Source: Eucalyptus grandis (taxonomy: Eukaryota; Streptophyta; Magnoliopsida; Myrtales; Myrtaceae). Taken from it: a DNA stretch of 64,000 nt. Each line of letters begins with the position of its first letter. The stretch's first letter is position 1. A program made the position numbers and the translations under genes. Below the pieces are notes generated by a model. It had not been told where the DNA came from, searched no databases, and was given only the letters and a program-made list of their open reading frames with translations. Shown one piece after another: positions 10,474 to 23,093 of the stretch. The stretch spans positions 63,524,528 through 63,588,527 of the forward strand of contig NC_052614.1 in the NCBI RefSeq assembly GCF_016545825.1. The letters are read 5' to 3'.

Positions 10474-13406
10474 GTTAGTTAGCTAAACATCCTACGGGCC
10501 AACGCTCGGGCCCCAACCCAAAGGCACTAAAACAAATTCCCTCCGGCCCAGCACTAGCCGCGGGCTACCGAGACCGGGCCGGACCGGGGAAGGGCCCAGT
10601 GGGAAAAGGGGCCGTTCCAGGCCCGCTTTCGGGCCGTATCTGACCGCCATATCGAGCTTCCGTTTCCGTTTGAGAAAGCGTCTCGAGAAAGGACGGGGAC
10701 TTTTTATCTCCTCCGAGGTTTCTGGCTCTTCTTCTTACAGCCGGCGGAGAAAAAACGATTCAACTCATTGACTGCAGAATCGACAGTCAAATGGTTAAAG
10801 ACCAATCCGCATGTTCCACATTTATTGCTGTCCTCGCATGTGAAAGAGAGAGAGATCCGGTGGAGATTAGATTAGATTATATGAGATATACACCTATAAT
10901 CCTGTTAAAAAAAAAAACCATCTATAATCTTAGGTTGCATAATTAAAGGCAACGCCTAGAGAAAACATCATTATGATATATGTTCATATGGATTTTGATA
11001 TGACAAGTTGTGTTTTCATTTCCACGCCATATGAACATTTTACAATATACTTTTTACCACACTTCTTCTTATATCATCATAAAGTTTATGAACAACACGC
11101 TAAAATGCGGATAGAGATCCTAAAATATTAATACTTCATTATCTTGAAAAGAAAAAATGCCCTTAGATTTAGAGGGAACACCCGACAAATCGAACTCGAA
11201 ATCGAAATCGAAGCCCGAACCCTAACCCTAACCCTAACTCCACTCCAACCTTTGCTGATGTCAGCAATTGGGCTCTCTCCCTATAGGTGAGGTCGCGTGC
11301 TATTTTAAATCGTGCTATTGCAAAACCTGCCCCCGCATTATTATACGACGCGAGTGTGTTTGAGCAGTTAGAGATGGCTCGCGATGGCGGAACTCTCTGT
11401 TCACATCAGGCAGCAGGCTACAGCCTTCGGGGTTCTTGTGGGTGAGTGTATGGTCCCGTTGTTATGGGCAACCTGGTGCGGTTCTTCTCTGGAGATCAAA
11501 TCGAACTTCACATCAGGAGCTGTATATTAACAAAACCTCGACACGAGCACCCACATACATGCTCGGTGATGGATGCAAGAGAGAGAGAGAGAGAGAGACT
11601 GGAGCTTATTGAAGGAACTGTAGGACTGGAACATACGTCTACTACGCAGGTCCTGGAAAAATTGTTGAATGCGAGTCTGTGCATGAGACCTGCTAATGAG
11701 TGATGTGATGAGCCATATCTTAGAGAGATTACTTGCACGACTCTTACGTACAAAAAAAGGTTCACAACTTTTCCATAACGTTTCACCAACAATAAATCCT
11801 TTTTGACTAAATGAAAATATATAATAGTTTATAGATATAATCTTCCGGGACGCTTCTATGGGGGAAAAAATAAGGAACAGTCTGGCAACAGAGTCAAAAT
11901 TAGATTGCTAACAATGATGCTTTGCAAGCTAGCATGGGAAAACTGATATAGCCAATTGAAAGAAGTTTGTGATTTTGGACATTTAAAACTGATATTGCCA
12001 ATCAAAAGAAGTTTGTGATTTTGGACATTTTGGGCACAAAATGAGACTGACATTCTCGATTGTCGATTAATCTAATAAAATTGAAGGTGAGACCCGGTTA
12101 TATCTTTTAATAACGATAATTATGAAATCACTTTTTTCGTGCCCAATCTATCTAATCATGTTGTTGAGTCTCCCGAGACGAGGCTTTTTATATATACTCA
12201 ATAGAGATCGATTCATTTCTCTTGACATCTCTTATATGTATTTTACTATAAATAAGCTGGTTTAAAAATTTATTTGTACTAGATAATTATTCTGTTCTAG
12301 CGGTGGCCAATCTTGACCTCTCCTTTTTTACTCTTCTCCTTGTTCTTAATACCTTATGCGTGGCTAGTTTTGTGGTCATCCCATGATGATAACACGTAGA
12401 ACAGCAACTCTCGCATTTACCATCTGGAAGGTTCTCTGGTCTTGCCTAGTTATAATGCACAGAGGGCTCCGACAGATTCAGTCTCACATTATCGTACTCT
12501 ACTTCATGTCATACGAGGGAGTCCTCTGACCAAACGTCTCTAGTGACTACAGGGGGAGAGAGAGGAATGAGAACGACAATCATCGCATTCCGACACCTGC
12601 ATCGGTCGAAAACAAGCACTAAAAATGTCTGGATCAATGCCGGCATGATGGAAATCTTATGTTAGCTGGAAGAGAATCAGTTCTTTTTCACGGTGTTCCA
12701 ATGAAATCGTGTTCTCACTGCAGCCGCCGAGCCCGGTCAAACGTATTGATCATAAAATAATATTATTCAGCTGACAAAACAACACCCGAATGACGCAGGA
12801 TAAGCCTCTGGCAATTTCTTGAAGAGAACCATTTTATACGATGCCCATGTTTCCCATGGAACTGCGGAAGCTTTCCCAAGTTAGATTGTGATCTGGGCAA
12901 TTCTTTCTCCAGAGTACGAGGTATGAAGTTCGCCGATCTCGCTCTATCTTTTGCTGCTATTTTCTCTCACAGCAATCTTTCTGGGGTTCCATGAAATCCC
13001 TCAAGGGTCGAGACATGGAGGTCATCTTTGGCTTTACTCAAGTTTCTGCCTCTGCACGGTGAAAATGAAGCAGAACCCTTTCCTTTCACCTGTATTCTGC
13101 ATTAGCACCCAAACTATATGATTTTTCTCATCTGCTGCTGCATAATGAGGAAAGAATGCAGCATTTCTTAGCCTTAAATGGTTGTGGAGGTTAGAGATAT
13201 CTAAGGGATCTTCTGCATCTGTTAGGACGGTGCCGGTATTTCTTGAATTGTGCATTTCCCTGATTGTGCAATGATCGATATAATTATTTTGAGTGCCTGT
13301 CACTACCTCATATACTCTTCAGTATAAAGCATGCAGAAATCACACAATTTTTCTCTTTTGCACATTTTTTTATCTGGTGTTTGATTGATCTAGTGGCTTT
13401 GCAGAG
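10474..13406. other. Intergenic region, no gene recognised
   Basis: The region holds a GC-rich patch at 10480-10680 with several GGGCCC/GGCCCA motifs, two near-identical 28-base stretches at about 11958-11985 and 12003-12030 (AAGAAGTTTGTGATTTTGG core), and short AG microsatellites. From about 12840 it is the 5' flank of the methyltransferase-like copy 1; 13265-13406 also matches DNA upstream of copy 2 (about 22950-23093). I see no supported coding region. Confidence 0.5.
11218..11237. repeat. Short interstitial telomere-like repeat
   Basis: There are three head-to-tail CCCTAA units. The spacing is 6 bp, not the 7-bp CCCTAAA usual for plant telomeres. It is preceded by a short GAAATC-rich stretch. 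It could act as a telo-box-like promoter motif, but no gene start is recognised next to it. Confidence 0.6.
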
Positions 13407-14719
<1,313 letters not shown>

Positions 14720-15017
14720 TGCCTTTTGATCAAATTTATGGCATACATCAAAATAAGCACTCGTTCCTCAATCTTTTGAGATTGGAGCACAATAGTTTCT
14801 AATACAGATTGTGACTCTGTTGTGTTATGACCTTTTGAATGCTTTCAATAAACTTCAGACGATTGTTCACCCACTGAAAGACCGTTCTTGTCAATTTCTT
14901 TAATCTACACTACCTAGTCCCTGTGTTAGGATTAATTCTGGTTGGTCGTTCCATTTGACGCATGGATGACGACAAGTCTTCAGCATCTGTATCTTCTGCT
15001 CTGCTTTCTTTACAGGA

Positions 15018-15444
15018 TGAAGGCTTTATTTGATTTGGGCTTAAGGCCCATCCGCCAAAGTTGGGCCCAGAAAGCCCGGCCCACGGGAATAAGGCCCGTG
15101 GAAAGAGGGAGGTATAAAAAGGGAGGAGAGAGAGAGAGAAGACGTTGGTTGAAATCAGAATTCACGTCGTCTCTCTCCGCGCGTATTCTCTCTCAAAAGA
15201 CAAAAGATAAGAACAGCATACGGCTTGTTCTTCCTCCCTTCAAGGCTTCATCGGATCGAATTGCTCGTTTCTCTTCCTCCATCAACGTTTGGTGTTTAAT
15301 CTGTGGCTAAAAGGTACTTTCGAATCCGTGGTGTGCTTTAGGATCGGTGATGCGTGTTCGTTTTCCCGGGCTTGTCTTCCACATTGATTTAGGGGTTCGA
15401 TTTAGTGTCGAATCCGTTATTTAGGGGATCAGTCATTCCCAACA
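15018..15444 (+). repeat. Copia 5' LTR
   Basis: It begins TGAAGGCTTT and ends CAGTCATTCCCAACA. It contains a TATA box (TATAAAAA, 15113-15120) followed by a short GA repeat. Its partner is 22348-22784. Confidence 0.95.
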
Positions 15445-15445
15445 T

Positions 15446-15457
15446 TGGTATCAGAGC
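15446..15457 (+). other. Primer binding site for initiator tRNA-Met
   Basis: TGGTATCAGAGC lies one base after the 5' LTR. It is complementary to the 3' end of plant initiator tRNA-Met, the standard copia primer. Confidence 0.92.
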
Positions 15458-15639
15458 CCGCTTTCACGTTTTCCCGATCAATTTCATGTTCTTTGATTGA
15501 GTTTTTCGCGAAGAAACTTTCGGCCGTACGGAACCGAGCGAAAATCCTGACACCCGAGACTTCTTCGGCCATTTTCATGAGTTTACGAATGTCAAAAACA
15601 AATTCTGAAAGCACTGGGAGAAAGGCGACGTCGAGACGA

Positions 15640-16215
15640 GTCTGGAGATGTCTCGAGCGCGGCCGGGAGACGCCGCACGCGCCTACACGCGCTGCCGGAA
15701 GGCGCTGCGCGTGGGCGCGACGTGCCCGGAAGCGCTCGATCGCCAGGCACGTGCGGTACATGCGCCGGTCGGCGAATCGACGCGTGCGCGCGCGGCCCGG
15801 CGAACCGCACGCGCCGATCCACGGACCGACGGGTGACGCGTCGGTCAGCATGACGTCACCCAACGGCCGGAACCGGGGCCGACGTCATCGATGACGTCGG
15901 CGATGACGTCGATTGGCCGGACGGCGACCCGACCCGCGAGACCCGACACGCGCGGCACGTGCCGGATGACGTGATGTGACGTCATCCCGCGCGCGCACGG
16001 CACGCGTGCCGTCGGTTCGCGCGACCGGACCCACGTGACGTCCGGCCATCCCATGTCGGCCGACTCGGCCGTGCGACACGTGCGGCCGTTGACCGTTGAC
16101 CTCCGTTGACCGCCGACGACCGTTTGACCGTTGACGACCGTTGACCGTTGACCTCGGTTGACCGACGACCGTTGACTTTGACCGTTGACTTTGACCGTTG
16201 ACTTTGACCGTTGAC
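15640..16215 (+). promoter_or_regulatory. GC-rich copia leader packed with TGACGTCA and W-box motifs
   Basis: This part of the untranslated leader is far richer in GC and CpG than its surroundings. It contains TGACGTCA at 15851-15858 and 15977-15984, and a 24-bp perfect palindrome at 15878-15901 built from two GACGTC arms around ATCGAT. From 16089 to 16215 there are about fifteen TTGAC cores, nearly all TTGACC or TTGACT, in a short tandem pattern (CCGTTGACTTTGA units near the end). A run of more than 20 A follows (about 16219-16243). TGACG motifs bind TGA-type bZIP factors and TTGAC(C/T) binds WRKY factors. A regulatory role is inference. Confidence 0.5.
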
Positions 16216-16380
16216 CCGAAAAAAAAAAAAAAAAAAAAAAAAAGAGAGAGGGAAAAGAATGTGTTTCTTTTTCAATTAAGTCTATATGGATTATAATGTG
16301 ATCCCTTATTTGTTCTGCATTTGTTGCAGGAACAATGCCTCCCCTGAGGTTGCGCACACCTATTCGCGCGATTCTGATGA

Positions 16381-16700
16381 ACAAAAGGATAAGGCATGTC
16401 TAAGTTGATAGGCGAGCGATGATCATCGATGGGAGAGAGGTGACTTAATTGATCATGTCCTTGAAGTCAACGGAAAATTCAACAAGTCGTATGGAATGGT
16501 CGTCCTATGTCACGGTCGAGAGATGGTGCGATTTTTCATAAACACTCTTCCACCCGAATGGCAAGATGTGTTGAATCGCATATGGGATGTCAACGGAGTT
16601 TTCCTATAAGAAAATTGTGATGGATTTTGTAAATGAATATTATTGTATTGTTTCAAGGGAAAAGATCAAGAAATTGAACAAAAGAGGATCTTTCCCAGTT
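16381..16700 (+). pseudogene. Gag-like fragment upstream of the main gag
   Basis: A frame at about 16440-16610 reads LIDHVLEVNGKFNKSYGM and then INTLPPEWQDVLNRIW. This resembles the part of copia gag that normally lies downstream of the WxxWxxxM region (compare HVLKM...LPDSF in related elements). Here it precedes the true gag start (about 17100), separated by some 400 bp of AT-rich non-coding DNA. It may be a captured piece of another element or a rearranged duplicate. Confidence 0.4.
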
Positions 16701-17091
16701 CGTGTGCTGACTTGGTGTTAGTTGTATTTGCTGATATATGTTAAGTGTGATTTGTGGACATATTATGTAATGATTACTACCTAATTGTGTTAATTGAAAG
16801 CATTATTGTTTTTATTGGATGTTCTATTATATATTGCTTTCTGTTATTACTGGTTGCTGTGGGTAATTAGCTGTGGGTAGTTTTAGAAGTTTATATAGCT
16901 TCATAGAATTGACTTTGCATAAGACAATTATATTGATGATAGTTTTAAGTTAGGATTTTGGAGGATGATTGGAAACATAGTGACCTTTTGATTCTAAAAC
17001 CTTACTTGAAATTATTTATTAATATGATGGGTCTATGTAAATAGGGATGCATAAATGATAGGCATTAATAATTCGTGCATATTTGTCTGAT

Positions 17092-17890
17092 TTGTTCGAG
17101 ATCAATGGCTTCACCACAAAGAGCATAGTTGCCGAGCTGAACAAAGGTGAAAAGCTCAATGGAGACAACTATGAAATTTGGCAAATGAAAATCCAAGTAT
17201 GTCTTTGGAAGAGCAAGAAGCACTTGAGGCTCTTGTCATGACCATGGTAGAACCCGAAGAGGGAACTACCGCACAAAGACAAAAGAAACAAAGAAGCTTT
17301 TTCTTAGCGTGGAAAAGAATGAACTCTCTAGCTCGCATCACGTTGTTGAGCAGCATGGAAAATGACGTCATGCGAGAGTTTCGGCGTTTTGACAATGCTA
17401 AAGGAATTGTGGGAGGCATTGGCGGCTAGATATGGTCATACTTCGGTGACTAGGCGAGGCGCTCACTATCGGGTTTGACTCTTATAAGAAGCCTCATGGT
17501 CGAGACCATGAAGCAACATCTTAGAAAGATGTCAAACATGATAACTGAGCCGAAAGATGCTGGCCATGTCCTCACGAGATGAGCAGCAAGTGCAAGTGCA
17601 AGCGGTGATTCGTTCCTTGCCTCGAGTTGGGAGCATATGAAGGTGCACGACTCATAATGAAAACATCAAAACCTTTGAGGATGCGATGCGTCATCTTGAG
17701 CTGGAAGAGGACCGCCCGTTGGCGGCTAAGCGGATGTTGAACTCTATTATGCTTTGGTTCTAGCTCAAATGGAGCTTCGAGCTCCAAGCGCAAGCGCCCT
17801 AACCGGTTTGATAAGGGGAAAGGCAAGGAAGAAGCAGTCCTTCGGGGAAGAAACCCAAATTCAACCAACATGGAAGAGGGAAGCGTCCTC
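17092..17890 (+). pseudogene. Copia gag, frame-broken
   Basis: Gag starts around 17100-17200 with TTKSIVAELNKGEKLNGDNY and IWQMKIQ, then LEEQEALEALVMTMVEPEEG in a shifted frame from about 17195. Further pieces run to about 17880 in changing frames (for example the LARITLLSSMENDVMREF stretch at about 17325-17380). At least four frame changes are present, so no intact Gag can be made from this copy. Confidence 0.7.
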
Positions 17891-17892
17891 GC

Positions 17893-19738
17893 ATGAAAAA
17901 GCTTGCAAGGGTGAAATGCTACAACTGTGACAAGAAGGGTCACTATGCTCGCGACTGTCGTGAGCCAAAGAAAGTATGCACCCCTTGTACTTTTCAGAAC
18001 TTTACTTATGTGTCGAGTTCTGTGTTCCTAACTGAGTCTAATCCTTTGTGGACTGTGGATTTAGGAGCGACAGACCATGTAGCGAAGGATAGAGGATCCT
18101 TCGTGGAATTCCGACGAGTACCAAATGGAACTAAGTGGATCTATGTGGGAAACAACTCCAGAGCTGAAGTGAAAGGAATTGGCACATGCCAACTGAATAT
18201 GCGTGGTGGACACACCTTGTTTCTTCATGATGTATTGTATGCTCCGGAGATTCGTCGGAATTTAGTGTCCGTATTAATGTTGGTTAAATTAGGTTTTAAT
18301 ATGAACTTACGTAGTAGAGGTGTGAATTTGTTTTTGGAGACAAATTACTATGGTTGTGGCTATTTTCTGGATGGTTTTATTGTATTAGATATTGATTATG
18401 TTAATGCTAATGTTTGTTATTCCCTTATCACATCTTCTAATACCTATGATAATGATGTGAATGTGTGGCATGCTAGACTTGGTCACATTGGCCAACAACG
18501 TATGAATAGACTAGCCAAAGAGGGCTTGTTGGGTAACATTGAAAAAGTCGATTTACCCATATGTAAGCATTGCCTAGAAGGAAAAACAACACGGAAACCA
18601 TTTGGGAAAGGGAAAAGAGCTGAATTTCCTTTGCATTTAATCCATTCTGATGTCTGTGGTCCAATGAATGTGAGAGGAAGGCATGGGGCTGTTTATTTCA
18701 TCACCTTTATTGATGATTATACTCGATTCGGATATGTCTATTTGATTTCTCATAAGTCTGAAGCAATAAGTTGTTTCAAAAGGTTTATGAACCTGGTAGA
18801 AAATCAATTAGACAAGAAAATAAAAACATTGAGATCCGATCGAGGTCGAGAATATTTATCGATGAGTTCAGAAAATTATGTGATGAAAAAGGAATAGAAA
18901 GACAGGTTGTCTATTCCGTATACTCCTCAACAAAATGGTGTTGCGAGAGAGAAGAAACAGAACCCTACTTGGAAATGGTTAGGTCTATGATGGCGCATGC
19001 TAACTTACCTATCACCTTTTGGAGTGATGCATTGTTAATCGCTGCCTATATACTTAACCGGTGCCTTCCAAATCGCTTACTTCCACTCCATATGAGTTAT
19101 GGACAGGTAGAAAACCGGACTTAAGTTTTCTTAAGCCATGAGGTTGTGCTGCCTACACACATGAGTCCTCTCACAAATTTGGGAAATTAGGTCCCAGAGG
19201 AAAGAAGAGTATTTTCATAAGATACTCGGAACACTCAAAAGGGTATGTGTTCATAGGTGAGCAAGAAAGTGGAAGTATAACTGAGTTTGAATCACGAGAT
19301 GTCACATTCTTAGAGGATGAATTTCCTAAGAAGGGAGAAATAGGGGAAGATTGTTCTCTATTTGAAACCTTGGATCAGGATAATGACCTTAGTGGACTTC
19401 GTCCAAGTGGGAGTAATATGAGAAGTGATGAATTGAATTCAACTCATTCTCAATTGCAACCACTTGATGAGACGACATCATTACCTAATCCAAGTGGGAG
19501 CATAATGGGAAATGATGTGCAAAGTGTACAATCTCCCATTAGGCGAACAAGTCGCCAAAGTATTCCCCGTCGACGTTTTGGCATTGAAGGGGAAACTTTT
19601 ATGGTTGCTCCACAAGATGAGGATGAGCCAAGAAATATTAATGAGGCTCTGAATTGCCCTAGTAAGGAAAAATGGATCAATGCAATGGAAGAGGAAATTG
19701 AGTCAATGAAATCAAACCAAGTCTGGGGAACTGGTTGA
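17893..19738 (+). pseudogene. Copia pol part 1: zinc knuckle, protease, integrase (frameshifted)
   Basis: The frame 17893-18897 holds the CCHC knuckle (CYNCDKKGHYARDC), the protease core at about 18055 with DLGATDH in place of the usual DSGA (the serine codon has become leucine), a GAG-pre-integrase stretch, the integrase zinc finger (HARLGHIGQQR...CKHCLEGK) and catalytic-core aspartates (HSDVCGP, LRSDRGREY). A frameshift near 18860 moves the rest into 18771-19124 and then 19247-19738, which carries the linker before reverse transcriptase. Another single-base shift near 19728 separates this from the RT frame. The element cannot make a full polyprotein without correction. Confidence 0.85.
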
Positions 19739-19800
19739 TCTCGCAAAAGGACGCAGAGCTATTGGGAACAAATGGGTTCTCAAAATAAAGCGAAAGGCTG

Positions 19801-21192
19801 ATGGCTCGATTGAAAGGCATAAGGCTCGCCTTGTGGCGAAGGGGGTATAATCAACAGGAAGGAATTGATTATGAAGATACATTTTCTCCTGTAGTGAGAT
19901 TTACCTCGATTCGCATTATTCTGGCAATAGTGGCTAGTCTGGATCTTGAGTTACATCAAATGGATGTAAAGACTGCTTTCCTCAATGGACAATTAGAGGA
20001 AGAAATATATATGGAACAACCTGTTGGTTTCATAGTGAAAGGCCAAGAAGAAAAAGTATGCCGACTTTTGAGGTCGATATATGGTCTTAAGCAGTCATCA
20101 AGACAATGGTATGTACGCTTTCATAATGCCATAATGGCATATGATTTTACGATGATTGAAGAGGATCATTGTGTATATATCAAAAGATCCAAGGATCAAT
20201 TTGTGATCATATCATTATATGTTGATGATATACTAATTGCTGGAAGCAATATGGAGTTTGTTAAGACTGTCAAGAGTTGGTTGTCTTCCAACTTTGAGAT
20301 GAAGGATATGGGTGAGGCTGCATACATTCTTGGAGTTAAGATTTCAAGAGATCGTTCGAAGAGATCGTTGTCTCTTTCGCAAGAAACTTATACAAACAAA
20401 GTTTTAGAACGGTTTCGTATGCAAGATTGCAAACCCATAGACACTCCTATTGCAAAAGGTGAAGGATTGAGCCATAGCTCGTGTCCAAGGACTCCACAAG
20501 AGAAGGAACAAATGAAACATGTTCCTTATGCAAGTGTTGTTGGGAGCTTGATGTACGCTATGATGTGTACAAGACCCGACATATGTTTTGCAGTTGGAAT
20601 GGTGAGTAGATACCAATCCAATCCAGGTCCAACACATTGGAAAGTTGTCAAAAGAATACTGAGGTATCTGAAAGGAACTGCTGATTACAAGTTGAATTAC
20701 CAAGGAAAGGATCTGCGACTTGAAGGCTATTCAGATGCTGATTGGGGAGGAGATTTAGATGAAAGGAAATCTACCTCAGGATTTGCTTTCTTACTAAGCA
20801 ATGGCGCAATATCATGGAGTAGTAAGAAGCAAACCTGCATAGCCTTATCCACGATGGAAGCTGAGTTCGTGGCATTATCAGCAGCAGTACAAGAAGCAGT
20901 TTGGCTTAAGAGATTCTTGGATCATTTAGGTGTTATTGAGAAAGCTGCAAATCCATTGTTGGTTAACTGTGATAGCCAAGCAGCTATAGCGTACACCAAA
21001 GATCCAAAGTATCATGGCAAGACCAAACATATAGATACCAAGTATAACTTTGTAAAAGATATGATTGCACGAAAGGATATGAACTTACAGTACATATCTA
21101 CGCATAGAATGATAGCAGATCCTATGACAAAGCCAATACCTAGAGATGTGTTTTGTGGTCATGTAAAATCTCTAGGATTGCGTAGAGTCTGA
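19801..21192 (+). CDS. Copia reverse transcriptase / RNase H frame, open (463 aa)
   Basis: A single open frame covers nearly the whole RT and RNase H. The RT start appears as ARLKGIRLALWRRGYNQQEG (frame slightly shifted in the first codons), then DYEDTFSPVV, MDVKTAFLNGQLEEEIYMEQ, the catalytic YVDD at 20218-20229, and RNase H motifs (GYSDADWGGD, STMEAEFVAL, NCDSQAAIA, KHIDTKYNF). It ends with the usual DPMTKPIPRD...LGLRRV tail. In the family the protein makes cDNA from element RNA. It would normally be part of one gag-pol polyprotein; here it is isolated by an upstream frameshift. Confidence 0.92.
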   Translation: MARLKGIRLALWRRGYNQQEGIDYEDTFSPVVRFTSIRIILAIVASLDLELHQMDVKTAFLNGQLEEEIYMEQPVGFIVKGQEEKVCRLLRSIYGLKQSSRQWYVRFHNAIMAYDFTMIEEDHCVYIKRSKDQFVIISLYVDDILIAGSNMEFVKTVKSWLSSNFEMKDMGEAAYILGVKISRDRSKRSLSLSQETYTNKVLERFRMQDCKPIDTPIAKGEGLSHSSCPRTPQEKEQMKHVPYASVVGSLMYAMMCTRPDICFAVGMVSRYQSNPGPTHWKVVKRILRYLKGTADYKLNYQGKDLRLEGYSDADWGGDLDERKSTSGFAFLLSNGAISWSSKKQTCIALSTMEAEFVALSAAVQEAVWLKRFLDHLGVIEKAANPLLVNCDSQAAIAYTKDPKYHGKTKHIDTKYNFVKDMIARKDMNLQYISTHRMIADPMTKPIPRDVFCGHVKSLGLRRV

Positions 21193-22347
21193 TGTACTTA
21201 ATTGTAATTTCCCTGAGTTGTTCACATTTATGAAATTTTGTTTTTCATTGATTAATGCCTATGAATCTTTGTATGATCTTTATGCATCTTAATGCTCGGT
21301 GCATTATTTTAAGTTGAGAAGTATGTCGGACAGATATAAGATTAGCCCACTCACACGGGTAATCGCATCTATTTACTTGTGTGATAAATAGAGATGAGAC
21401 TGTTTTTAAGCTTATTATCTAGGTGATAATCGAGAGCTCAAGCTTAAAACACGTATGTCGCCTTAACTAAGTGTTAAGATGAGGACATAATACTTACTAT
21501 GTCCGAAAGTAAAATAACCCACATATTTTACTTTATCTGTCTAAAATGCCGATGTGAGTTCTATGAATTTTGTGATTGAGTAGATACTTGAACTCAAGTT
21601 AGACATTAGGTATGTCTAAACTATCATCTGTACGGTATTGAAAAGTGTAGACATACGCTCCATGGGAAAGGAGTTAATACCGTAATACGTATTTCATACT
21701 ACGTATGCATAAGACGACCAATAAGAGTGGCAAAAAGTTTGATCTCAACTTTTATGACGTGTGAGACTCTTGAGGAAAAGAGTTCCTCAATTTTTGTCCC
21801 CTCATGACTCTTACTTATTCTCAAGATTTCTATTTAGTGTTTGCTATCTTAGGATGTTGCCAATGGTCATGTGTTTGATTCGATCTAATGGGACATTTCT
21901 AGAAAAGCAAGCTGAACTGAAATTGAGAGTTTGAAGGAAAGAAGAAGATCGATTTTGGAGAATCACATTATAGTTTTGTATTCACTGGTCGACCAATTAT
22001 AACTGTCTTTGTGATAATTATAATTGTGAATACAATATATATCATTGTTTAAAAGAGATTAAGAGAGATATAAATGTGATCGATCGATCTAGGGTACTGC
22101 ATACTAAATCTACTCGGAGTATGATGCCCATTAATGAGCTGCTATATATTCCTAACGATGTATAGCAACGAGCTCTCAAAGTATCTTTGGTCGCACGGAT
22201 TATTCACCGGTATGAATGTTGAAGAGAGGTAAAGAGAATATTGTTCGGCCCACCATGTTAAGAGAGTCTATGATGGATTATTCTCGATGGGCCCGAGTAG
22301 GGCTGTCCGCCCATGTTGGTTTTGGACCACCATGTGCGAGTGGGAGA
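21193..22347 (+). other. Copia 3' non-coding region with polypurine tract
   Basis: About 1.15 kb lies between the RNase H stop and the 3' LTR with no ORF of note. The last bases (AGTGGGAGA, 22339-22347) form the purine-rich tract expected to prime plus-strand synthesis. Confidence 0.7.
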
Positions 22348-22784
22348 TGAAGGCTTTATTTGATTTGGGCTTAAGGCCCATCCGCTAAAGTTGGGCCCAG
22401 AAAGCCCGGCCCACGGGAATAAGGCCCGTGGAAAGAGGGAGGTATAAAAAGGGAGGAGAGAGAGAGAGAGAAGACGTTGGTTGAAATCAGAATTCACGTC
22501 GTCTCTCTCCCGCGTGTATTCTCTCTCAAAAGACAAAAGATAAGAACAGTAAGCATACGGCTTGTTCTTCCTCCCTTCAAGGCTTCATCGGATCGAATTG
22601 CTCGCATTTCTCTTCCTCCATCAACGTTTGGTGTTTAATCTGTGGCTAAAAGGTACGCTCGAAACCGTGGTGTGCTTTAGGATCGGTGATGCGTGTTCGT
22701 TTTCCCGGGCTTCGTCTTCCGCATTGATTTAGGGGTTCGATTTAGTGTCGAATCCGTTATTTAGGGGATCAGTCATTCCCAACA
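22348..22784 (+). repeat. Copia 3' LTR
   Basis: Matches 15018-15444 apart from about seven substitutions and a few short indels (for example an extra TAAG-like insertion near 22549). TATA box near 22443-22450. It is followed by the CAGGA target duplication at 22785-22789. Confidence 0.95.
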
Positions 22785-23093
22785 CAGGATATAATGTTGC
22801 GAAAAATGGCGGTTCCACTAGTTCTTAGGCATAGTAATTGATGATTATGGTTCAGATAGTTTGATTTGGACAAAGGAGCAGAGCCCGATCTGAAAACGTT
22901 TCTTCATAACCAAGCTGGGAATATCACCTAGCTATATCCATCAGCAAATAATTGTGCAATAATCGATAGAGTTGTCTTGTAATGCCTATGAGTACCTCAT
23001 ATACTCTTCATTACAAAACATACAGGAATTAGACAATTTTCTCTTTTGCTATGCTTTACCATCATTTTTGACTGATCTAGTGGCTTTGCAGAG

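Larger units (their letters stand above)
15018..22784 (+). mobile_element. Near-complete Ty1/copia retrotransposon, about 7.8 kb
   Basis: Two LTRs (15018-15444 and 22348-22784) start TGAAGGC and end CCCAACA. They are flanked by the 5-bp target duplication CAGGA (15013-15017 and 22785-22789). Inside, in order: initiator-Met primer site, a long GC-rich leader, degraded gag, zinc knuckle, protease, integrase, an open reverse transcriptase/RNase H frame, about 1.15 kb of non-coding 3' DNA, a purine tract and the 3' LTR. By eye the LTRs differ at roughly seven bases plus a few short indels, which suggests a fairly recent insertion. Frame breaks in gag and pol make it non-autonomous as written. It sits just downstream of methyltransferase-like copy 1. 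Confidence 0.95.

Noticed and set aside
15429..16384. Several overlapping long ORFs on both strands in the GC-rich stretch
   Set aside because: GC-rich DNA with few stops yields chance ORFs; sequences are Arg/Ala/Pro-rich or repeat TVNGQ-type phrases from the TTGAC array, and the stretch is the untranslated leader of a copia element.
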